A stretch of 64,000 bases of DNA. Source: Sycobia sp. Sy_11 (Eukaryota > Arthropoda > Insecta > Hymenoptera > Epichrysomallidae). This document shows positions 55,882 to 64,000 of the stretch, in pieces (the stretch's first letter is position 1; each line of letters opens with the position of its first letter). A model generated the notes under the pieces. The model worked only from the letters and a program-made list of their open reading frames with translations, did not search any database and was not told the origin of the DNA. A program made the translations under genes and the position numbers. Where the stretch lies: contig JACCIC010000038.1 in NCBI GenBank assembly GCA_018907035.1, positions 578,001 through 642,000 of the forward strand, written 5' to 3'.

Positions 55882-56526
55882 GGGGCTCGTGACGTAGGGG
55901 CTCGTGACGTAGGGAGGCGGAGGTCACAGCTGCTAACGTCAGCTCGCAATTAGTTCCGGTGATCCAGAACTCTCTTAGCTATACTACTGACATTTGTAAT
56001 TTCTAGTACATCTTTTGTTCTTCATGTAACAAAACAAAATTTAGTTTTTTAATAAAACATGTTTTTAAATATATCCACAACCAAGAGATATTAATATGTT
56101 AGTAACAATTTTCGTAAACTATTTATAAGAACAGAATATTTAACATTATTAACGTGTGCAATAAATCTATAAACTTTTTATCATAAAGAAGTATCGTTTA
56201 ACGAATATTTAAAGAAAATGGTAAATTTAAATATTTAAACGAATATTTAAAGAAAAAAAAAGTATCTGCACCAAATCTCAATAAAACGTAATTTCATAAA
56301 ATATAATTTCATTTTTTTATTTCATTCTGATTTACTTCAATATTGGCATTGTCTTTCATGGCAGAAGAATGCTGAAGATAGAAATAATTTTTATGACCTT
56401 TATTAATAAAACAATTATTAATAGGAAAATTAAAAAAAAAACTTTTCAAAGATAACCTTGGTAGTATTTTGTAAGATTATATATTTTTCTCGTAAACATC
56501 AGTTAATTTATACACAAATTCTATAA

Positions 56527-56579
56527 CGATTGAACCCAGATCTTCCGCATGAAAAGTGAGAACATTAACCACTACGCTA
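56527..56579 (-). promoter_or_regulatory. tRNA-like Pol III promoter in right TIR
   Basis: Minus strand: A box TAGCGTAGTGG (56569-56579) and B box GGTTCAATCG (56527-56536). Same spacing as the left copy, also pointing inward. Confidence 0.6.
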
Positions 56580-57129
56580 ATCATCAGCTTCATAGAATGA
56601 TGTTGCCTATGTTTATAAGCCTGCCCTTTTAGCTTTTAAATTATTAATTTAAATTTCTATTTTATTTATAGTTGTAAATCAATTTAATTGCAACTTCTTT
56701 CGTGTATATCTTACATATTAGCAAAATAATTTTATATTTTGTGAGCATCTTCATGGCGGGGCAGTGTCGGGAACAGCTTTACACATATTACACATATTAT
56801 AGGAGGACAAACTATTGATGTACATGAAACTCGTGCTTTCAAAGCTAAATAATAATTCTTAAGGTATTGTTCTCTTCCTCTCTATTTGTATGCACTTGTC
56901 ACGGACATGTAACCTATAATAAGCAATAAAAAAATTGCATAACAATATTACATAATTTTGATCACATCGCATTATTAGTATCATAATTTGCACTCAAAGT
57001 TAATGAAAAAATTCTTGAAAGTTAATGATATATATCAGGTCTCCCAGAATGGATTATACAGGTTACGATATCTGTTTAGATTATGGAAATGTAAATACCT
57101 TAATAAAATTAACTTTAAGTAACTTGTCC

Positions 57130-57660
57130 GTTTTCGAGTTACTAACCAATGATTAATAGCCAATCAAAAACGCAGGATTTGAATTTTCGGTTAAGAGGCT
57201 ACAACTAGAAAATAAAGGCGGAGACTCTTGCCGACTCTGGAAGAAACGAGTCTAGCATTGACATGGTGCATAAGCGAAACCTTAACAAAAATATATTGAG
57301 TCGATCCATAAGAGATGTTGAGAGCTTCTGCCATCTCTCCAATTTGGACGACGATTTTGGAGTACCATTTGCTCGACTTTTTCGATGTTATCATCGTTAA
57401 CAGAAGTGGATAGGCTACTTGCATGAGGCAAGTTTTCCACGACTTCACGACCTTCACTGAATGATTTGTGCTACTCAAATACTTGCATTCGCGATAAAGT
57501 AGACTCCCCAAAACACTTCTGCAACATTTTCAACGATTCCGTAGCCGTAAATCCATTGAAAACACAAAATTTCAAGCAAACTCGTTGATCAACTTTTTTT
57601 TGCCATAGTTAATATCGCCAGACAAACTTTTTACGACGTAAACAAACAGATAATAAACAC
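57130..57660 (-). pseudogene. Mariner transposase N-terminal remnant
   Basis: The minus strand shows a helix-turn-helix part in broken frames: KFCVFNGFTATESLKMLQKC, FGESTLSRMQVFE, then a stop, FSEGREVVENLPHAS, and EMAEALNISYGSTQYIFVKV. It lacks the catalytic domain. It lies just outside the mariner that follows and belongs to a different mariner copy. Confidence 0.7.
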
Positions 57661-57711
57661 ACACTACGAGGGTGGATTGATAAGTTTCCGGCCTGACCAA
57701 GAAAAACAACG

Positions 57712-58335
57712 ATTGACGTGTGTGCTGGTGCGTTATCGTGATGAAACAAGATTTTTTTTCTTCGCTAGATGAAGTCGTTTAATTTTCACTTCGTGGCTCA
57801 AACGTTGCAATAAGTCTGCGTAGTAATGACCAGTGATAGTTTTACCCTTTTCAAGGTAATCAATGTATATAATACCTCTTGCATCTCAAAAAACAGTAGC
57901 CATAACCTTGTTCGCCGAAAAAATTGTTTTTGCCTTCCTTGGAGTTGGTTCCCCTGGTACAATCCACTGTTTAGACTGTCGTTTGGTTTCAGGAGTGTAG
58001 TGGTGGATCCAAGTTTCGTCAACAGTTACGGATCGATGCAAAAATTTGTTTGAATTACGCCTATACAACGCCAAATTGTCGATAGAAATGTTCTTTCGAA
58101 TCAATTTTTGGTCGACTGTTAGCAAACGCGGCACCCATCTTGCACAGAGCTTTTTCATATACAAATGTTGGTGCAAAATATTTTGTATACGTTCATATGA
58201 TATCTTACAGGTCTCAGCTATCTCACGCACTTTTAATCTGCGGTCTTTCAGCACTATTTGATGGATTTTTTCGATCATATCTGGAGTTGTGACCTCAATG
58301 GGGCATTCTGAGCGAGGCTCATCAGAGATGCTCAC
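57712..58335 (-). pseudogene. Mariner transposase, left arm (N-terminal and middle)
   Basis: Minus strand from SISDEPRSECPIEVTTPDMI through LKVREIAETCKISYERIQNI and CARWVPRLLTVDQK to VTVDETWIHHYTPETKRQS (first catalytic Asp) and ANKVMATVF; the frame then changes. The region after the second Asp (HDNAP) is deleted up to the terminal repeat. Confidence 0.85.
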
Positions 58336-59137
58336 ACAACCCTTTTCCGGGTAGCGCTAAAAGTAAAGTCAAGATGCTTTTGTTTGTTGCCTATGATTTA
58401 TTTTAAAAAATGATGCAGACCTTCATAATTTTTGAAAATAGACTTGAAGGTCAAATTAGTTAAGGTCGTTAAATCTTGTGCTCTAAATATACCACTAATC
58501 ACGAGTCTCATGTCAAAAACAGGTTTCGCTGTAAACAATGGGGGTTTTCAATCTTTCAATTTCAATGACCTTAGGATAATCTTGAAAATTGACTTCAACG
58601 TTAAGCTCGGTATGGTAAATTACCACTTTTACATTTCCGTGACTTTTGTCAAATATCGTGAACGTTTGTTTAAGCGAGAAAGTCACAATAATTCAAGGAA
58701 AAGAGTCCGATCGTTTTTTAGACATTTGAAATTCATTTTGTATCTTTCCAAGGTCGCAAATAAAAATATCCCATAAGACCTATTTAATGTAAAATTTCTT
58801 GCTCTTTTAAAATCAATGGTCAAAAATGAGATTTCTTATTTTAAAAAAATCATCTTGACCTTAAAATAATCTTCAAAGGCGACTTCAAATTTAAAAGTAC
58901 TGACACCGCTATATGTCTCCCTTCGTTCCCTACAACTTTTATTTCGGAAGTTTTTCAGTTGAAGATCATACTACAAATTTTTTCGTGGTCATGTATTAAA
59001 ATAGGTCTCCTTGTATATGTTCTTTTAATTTATAGAAGATCAAGTGACGCGGTAGCGCCACGAAGGCGAGTTTGAGAACCGCCGATATGACACGGCCGCT
59101 ACACTATTTGCTTCGAAATTGAGATTTCACATTTTCA

Positions 59138-59809
59138 ATGAAAAAAATTATAAGAAAGAACATTTCTACCGCCAATTTGGCGTTGTATAACCGTAATCCA
59201 AGCAAATTTTTGCGTCGATTTGTAACCGTTGACGAAACTCGGGTTCACCACTACACTCCTGAAACCAAACAACAGTCTAAACAGTGGATTAGACCAGGGG
59301 AGCCAACTCCAAGGAAGGCAAAAACAATTTTTTCAGCGAACAAGGTTATGGCTACTGTTTTTTGGGATGCAAAAAGTATTATATACATTCATTACCTTGT
59401 AAAGGATAAAATTATCACTGGTCAATAGTACGCAGACTTATTGCAACGTTTGAGCCACGAAGTGAAAATGAAACGACCTCATATGGCGAAGAAAAAAATA
59501 TTGTTTTATCATGATAACGCACCAGTACACACGTCAATCGTTACGATGGCTAAAATTAACGATCTGCAGTTTGAATCGATGCCGCACCTTCCTTACTCTC
59601 CATACTTAGCCCCGACTGACTATTATCTGTTTCCTAAACTCAAAAAATGGTTTGGTGGTAGGAGATTTGCGGACAATGAAGAAGTAATCGAAGCTGTAAA
59701 TGAGTATTTTGAGGAGCTTGAAGAATCAGTCTATAGAAATGGCATTACTAGACTAGAACACCGCTATGAGAAATGTATCAGCTTTGGAGGAGATTATGTT
59801 GAAAAATAA
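59138..59809 (+). pseudogene. Mariner transposase, right arm (catalytic part)
   Basis: Starts within the transposase (RKNISTANLALYNRNPSKFL). It has VTVDETRVHHYTPETKQQSK (first Asp; W to R nearby), a TAG at 59426-59428, then FYHDNAPVHTS (second Asp) and APTDYYLFPKLKKWFGG (third Asp), ending GGDYVEK at 59809. The N-terminal DNA-binding part is missing. Confidence 0.85.
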
Positions 59810-59973
59810 AAACAAAATTCTTAAAAACGTTGTTTTTCTTAGTCAGGCCGGAAACTTATTAATCCACCCTCGTATTTTACTTTTTTTAAAAGTTGTTTTT
59901 TTGCAGATTTCATTTCTTTTTTAAAAAATTACTATTTAATCAATTCAATGCAAAAATCTACAATACAATGCAA

Positions 59974-60018
<45 letters not shown>

Positions 60019-60082
60019 TTGCTTTCCTTCATCATAAACAGGTCATCTGACTATTTCTATGTTTTGATTCCGTTATATATTA

Positions 60083-61340
60083 GGAGTGTGAATAAGTCTT
60101 TCCCGTTTTTTGTAAGAGATGGCGCCACCAATACTGTGCGAGTATTCAATGGTTACATATGTCATAATCAAAGCTTATTCATATGTCAACAATTCCATAC
60201 TAACACATTAGTTAAAATTTTTTCGCATCATAAATTTTTGATATCGTGAAAATGTCGAAATTTGAGCCGAGTCGACGTCATTTGCGGGAAGTTTCACTTT
60301 ATTGGTTCAATTTGAAGAAATCTGCTGCCGAGACGCATCAATTGCTTCAGGTGGCTTATGGAGAAGGTTGTGTCGATGATTCAAGTGTTCGCGGATGGTT
60401 TCGACGCTTCAAAAGCGGTGATTTCGACGTGGAAGACAAGGAGCGTTCCGGGCGGCCGCAAATCTTTGAAGATCGAGAATTGGCGACTTTGCTTGATGAA
60501 GATTCTTGTCAAACGCAAGAAGAACTTGCTGAAGTATTGGGAGTTGACCGAACAACCATTTCCGAGCGTTTGAAAGCCATGGGAATGATCCAAAAGCAAG
60601 GAAATTGGGTGCCGTACGAACTGAAGCTGAGAGACGTCGAACGGCGTTTTTTCACTTGCGAACAGCTGCTTCAGCGACATAAAAGAAAGGGTTTTCTGCA
60701 TCGTATCGTGACTGGCGATGAAAAGTGGATACGTTACGATAATCCGAAGCGAAGAAAATCATGGGGACTACCCGGCCATGCATCATCATCGACGGCCAAG
60801 CCAAATATTCATGGCGCCAAGCTCATGCTCTGTATATGGTGGGACCAGCTAGGTGTGGTTTACTATGAGCTTCTGAAACCGAATGAAAGGATCACAGGCG
60901 AGGTCTATCGACGACACTGCGAGAAAAACGGCCACAATACTCCGACAGGCACGACAAAGTTATTTTGCAACATGACAATGCTCGCCCACATGTTGCACCG
61001 CCAGTGAAAACATACTTAGAAACGCTCAAATGGGAAGTCCTACCCCACCCGCCGTATAGTCCAGACGTTGCTCCGTCTGATTACCATCTCTTCAGATCGA
61101 TGACGCATGGCCTGGCTGACCAGCACTTCCATTCCTACGAGGAAGTCAAAAAATGGGTGGATGACTGGATAGAGGCCAAACCGGTCGAATTTTTTCGCAA
61201 CGGGATTCGTATGTTGCCAGAAAGATGGGAAAAAGTTGTAGCTAGCGATGGCCAATACTTTCAATAATGCATTTGTAACCATTTTTTCACAATAAAGGCT
61301 CAAAATTTGAAAAAAAACGGGAAAGACTTATTCACATACC
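60083..61340 (+). mobile_element. Mariner element, nearly complete
   Basis: 1,258 bp with inverted ends GGAGTGTGAATAAGTCTTTC (left) and the matching right end (GGTATGTGAATAAGTC on the minus strand). TA lies at 60081-60082; the right target base pair reads TG. It is a different lineage from the mariner at 57667. Confidence 0.85.
60246..61267 (+). pseudogene. Mariner DD34D transposase, single frameshift
   Basis: Cut-and-paste transposase. An N-terminal paired-like HTH region (RRHLREVSLYWFNLKKSAAE, VRGWFRRFKSGDFDVEDKER, SGRP) is followed by a linker with WVPYEL and the catalytic domain. The Asp residues are in VTGDEKWIRY, LQHDNARPHV and APSDYHLF, with 34 residues between the last two. The frame changes once, in an A run near 60925, so the first frame runs off to a stop at 61005-61007 and the rest lies in the next frame (60965-61267). 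Otherwise full length (about 340 codons). Confidence 0.9.
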
Positions 61341-61423
61341 TGATAATATTTTATATTAAATTTTAAAAAATACATACAAGATCTATTTGTAACAGAAGTT
61401 ATATTCTAAGAACATATATTATT

Positions 61424-61612
61424 CTCGATCGCTAGAGCGAAGGACTAGTAACTTGGTGATCCGAATTCAAATCCCGGTATCGGCGAATGGACACAAGCAT
61501 CACTGTAATAATTTACATATTCTTTATTTACAAACATATCGTAGATCTCCGTCGCTGATTAGCACCAGTATTTGGAAGCATAAAGAAAGCGATGTTATAT
61601 AACGTACAAAAA
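61424..61612 (+). mobile_element. tRNA-derived SINE, copy 2
   Basis: Same family as 49878-50087, 5'-shortened by about 15 bases, with B-box-like TTCAAATCCCGG. Flanked by the 13-bp duplication AACATATATTATT (61411-61423 and 61613-61625). Confidence 0.9.
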
Positions 61613-61625
61613 AACATATATTATT

Positions 61626-62854
61626 ATGTTTCCCTTTATCACAATCAGTAGGACATCTGACGATATCAGTGAACTGATTTATAATTTAGTTACAAAATAT
61701 TTTTTGTATGTTAAAATTATGTCTATTTAACAGTAATTTTAATTGAATATAAGTTCTATGCTTTATAAGTGTTTTTTCATTTCTTTTTGATAATAACTTA
61801 TAAATTTATTATTTATTTTTTGTCTTGCTATTCAAAATTATATGTACATAAGTAAATTATTTAGAATATGCGTTCTTTAGAATATTTTATTAATAATTAT
61901 ACTTGAAACTATTTTCTATATTATTAAAAAAGAATAAAATGAACTAATTAAAATTACTTAAATATACTTTAAATTATACCACAGGGGGTTTGAAACACGT
62001 AGCACTTTTTAATAAATTTATGTAAATAATATTCTTATTCAATTTCATGTAAAATGGAGTTTGAGAAGAAAAGTTGTACATGTGCAAACATTATGAATAA
62101 AGATTTATCATTAAAATCTGATCATATAATTAATTAGATCCAATTAATAGAAATTCTTTTCTAATATCATTTATTATTTTTTATGTAATTTATTAGTATT
62201 AATTATATCCAACATTAGAATTACATTTATTATAGCATTGAAGTTATAGAATGGAAAGAGAGAAGGAATATATTAAATAACATATATATTTGTAAAGGGC
62301 ATTTAATTTTTAACAATACTTTCTTATTAATTATATCTATAAATCATGTGTAAATAATAAAATGAATATACTATAACGATGATGATGATGATAAAATATT
62401 AGAATTAATAATTCTAATTATAAGGTTTATATTTTGAATGATCATTCAAATTAGTCTATAGTACTACAAACTGTAAATAACTTATTATCAATAAATATAT
62501 ACCCAATATTAGTTAAAATATTAGAATTAATAATTCTACTTATGAGGTTTATATTTTGAATGATCATTTAAATTAGTTCATAGTTTTTAATTTATGCACA
62601 ATATAAATCTTATGTAAATGACATTTGCACATTAGTAACAGTAATATAAATCTCCTTGTTCAAATTTTTTAACTTGAAGTAAAATGTAAAAATGTAACTT
62701 AACTCAAAAAAAGTAATTACTTTATTTAAAACTGGAGAATGTAAATTGGAAACTAACTTTGATTTTATGAAATACTGGTTTTCGTTTTCATGTCATCTGC
62801 TGCATCATCAAGTATCATTTTATCTGCTATGTGTTTATATATGTACTCTATAGC
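61626..62854. other. AT-rich spacer with a local duplication
   Basis: No gene. A block of about 60 bp (AAATATTAGAATTAATAATTC through GAATGATCATT) occurs at about 62393-62455 and again at 62517-62574. Confidence 0.5.
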
Positions 62855-63343
62855 TATTATTATATTAAAGCGTCTTACTATACTATATATTATCTTACTA
62901 TACTATACATGTCTTAGTACTGAACCTTTGCTACAGTTTGGACTGTTTTAGTGCTGGAAAGTTTTGGCGTGTATTTACTATTACTATATATATAGAAAAA
63001 AGTGTTTCTGACTATTTTCTATAGTTACATACGGAGTTTTATATTAAAAACTGCTTTCTAGCCAAAAATACCGGCGAGAAACGATTCCTTAGGTGATAAA
63101 TAATAGACATGCTTTGGAAAATTATCGATAAAGAAGTGATATAGTACATTTCTTGAGGTTTGCGGCCTGAGGCAAAGCCGAGGGTTCTAACGAGGTTCGT
63201 AAAAAAGCCTTTTCGTACTAGGTAAGAACTATATTTTTCCTCATGAGAACCGGAACCAAGCGGTGAAGGTGCGATTTGTAGGTTAGAATGAGGAAAATAA
63301 TTTTTTTCATTGATTGAAAATTCGAAATCTCAATTTAGAAGTA
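62855..63343 (-). repeat. Dispersed repeat X, copy 2 (inverted)
   Basis: Reverse complement of 36641-37075, with about 180 extra bases (63140-63300) that copy 1 lacks. The outer end reads ACTTCTAAATTGAGAT on the minus strand. Confidence 0.7.
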
Positions 63344-63345
63344 AA

Positions 63346-64000
63346 CTAGCATCCTCCGTCTCGGCTTCGCCCGAGATAATAATTTAGCCGATTTCATAAA
63401 CAATTCAATAATATCTAAGTAAAAAGTTCTCTTATATATACAAATCTATATTTCTATAAATAATTGACCGTAATTTAGCTATTGTCGTTTCTGTATTAAA
63501 AGCTGCTTCAATGTAGCCTCCACTTCAAAAAGTTAATATTTTGCCGACCATTTTATACAATATATATGCATATGAAATACGGCTTCAATGGAAAAAATTG
63601 TACTTTTGAGTTCGAACGGTAGAAAAAGATGTGCAAGTGTCTCGACACGACGTTTACAGAGAGCATCATGTTCGAACTATAGGAAATGTCTCGGGAAGAC
63701 TGCTATAGACAGCTTTTTGTTGGGGAGGTAGAATATAATGTCTAGATATCCCGGAACGACTCTTACTGGGAGTGTGCGTGTTCGAATGATAGAATACTAA
63801 TCTCTTCATAGAAGTCGTAATGAGATACCTGGACATCGTTTCCCATTAAGTATACATGACACTCTCCGTAGAAGCCGTTCCAAATCATCTGGAAATCGCA
63901 TTCTGTCATACGAACACGAAACTCCATGTAGAAGTTGTCGCGACATACCTAAACATCGTTTCCTACCAACTAAACACGATAGTCCCAGTAGAAGTAGTCC
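63346..64000 (-). mobile_element. Minisatellite Helitron-like element, copy 4 (cut by window end)
   Basis: The minus-strand 3' end is at 63346 (GGAGGATGCTAG, flanking T; hairpin CTCGGGCGAAGCCGAG). 60-bp units run from about 63600 to the end of the window. Confidence 0.75.

Larger units (their letters stand above)
42815..56805 (+). mobile_element. Polinton/Maverick, decayed
   Basis: About 14 kb with inverted terminal repeats of about 1.6 kb and a Polinton gene set: PolB, packaging ATPase, protease, capsid proteins and a PLA2-like protein. Recognisable integrase was not found. Outer limits are approximate because the repeats are diverged at their ends, and a 6-bp target duplication could not be picked out. 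Most genes carry stops or frameshifts. Confidence 0.9.
55150..56805 (-). repeat. Polinton right terminal inverted repeat
   Basis: Reverse-complement partner of the left repeat. It contains (GA)n runs (55700-55725), a perfect CRE TGACGTCA at 55508-55515, three TGACGTAGGG copies at about 55876-55915, and the tRNA-like promoter. A short block at 55375-55440 derives from the Gypsy-2 ORF3 cassette. Confidence 0.85.
57667..59872. mobile_element. Mariner with inverted, partial transposase copies
   Basis: Identical inverted ends CGAGGGTGGATT(G/A)ATAAGTTTCC sit next to TA on both sides (57665-57666 and 59873-59874). Inside, a minus-strand transposase part (57712-58335) and a plus-strand part (59138-59809) face away from a 0.8-kb centre that contains a fragment of repeat X (59042-59145) and AAGGTCA-rich sequence. 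Each outer end is therefore the 3' end of a mariner copy. Confidence 0.8.

Noticed and set aside
1..64000. Host protein-coding genes
   Set aside because: No reading frame or exon series matched a cellular protein; every recognisable domain belongs to a mobile element.

Overview
The window looks like a gene-poor, transposon-packed stretch of an arthropod genome, most likely an insect. The evidence is the mix of mobile elements: Gypsy and Copia LTR retrotransposons, a Polinton/Maverick, Helitrons, mariner DD34D transposases and a tRNA-derived SINE. Long AT microsatellites and AT-rich spacers fill the rest. I could not recognise any host gene. Almost every coding region is a mobile-element gene, and nearly all are broken by stops or frameshifts. 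The species cannot be named from the sequence.

Layout. 1-1.94 kb: decayed minisatellites and unrecognised sequence. 1.94-3.67 kb: a solo LTR with a 4-bp target duplication; downstream of its TATA box it carries five tandem RNA-type hairpins whose stems covary. 3.88-18.0 kb: a 14.1-kb Gypsy element (Gypsy-1) with 1.9-kb LTRs, gag, pol and a third zinc-knuckle ORF. 18.05-19.01 kb: a second solo LTR in the same AT microsatellite. 19.05-21.54 kb: two Helitron-like units, in opposite orientation, each filled with a 60-bp minisatellite. 21.6-22.75 kb and 30.2-32.38 kb: two copies of a duplicated segment that share one insertion of the hairpin-type LTR; only the second still has the hairpins. 23.67-28.2 kb: a decayed minus-strand Gypsy (Gypsy-2). 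32.38-36.2 kb: a decayed minus-strand Copia. 37.8-39.4 kb: a palindromic DNA element. 39.47-41.3 kb: a Helitron deletion derivative, followed by a third minisatellite unit. 42.8-56.8 kb: a Polinton with about 1.6-kb inverted terminal repeats. 57.1-61.3 kb: mariners. 61.4-64 kb: a SINE, AT-rich sequence and a fourth minisatellite unit.

How the genes fit together. The Polinton carries a virus-like set: protein-primed PolB, packaging ATPase, adenovirus-type protease, major and minor capsid proteins and a PLA2-like protein. Only the minor-capsid ORF is open over its full length. Gypsy-1 has the order Gag - (TAG) - nucleocapsid - protease - RT - RNase H - integrase - ORF3 between nearly identical LTRs, with at least three frameshifts and several stops. 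The most unusual structures are the covarying hairpin array in the 1.94-kb LTR family, the extra nucleocapsid-like ORF3 and splice signals of Gypsy-1, and the composite promoter-like sequences in the Polinton terminal repeats.
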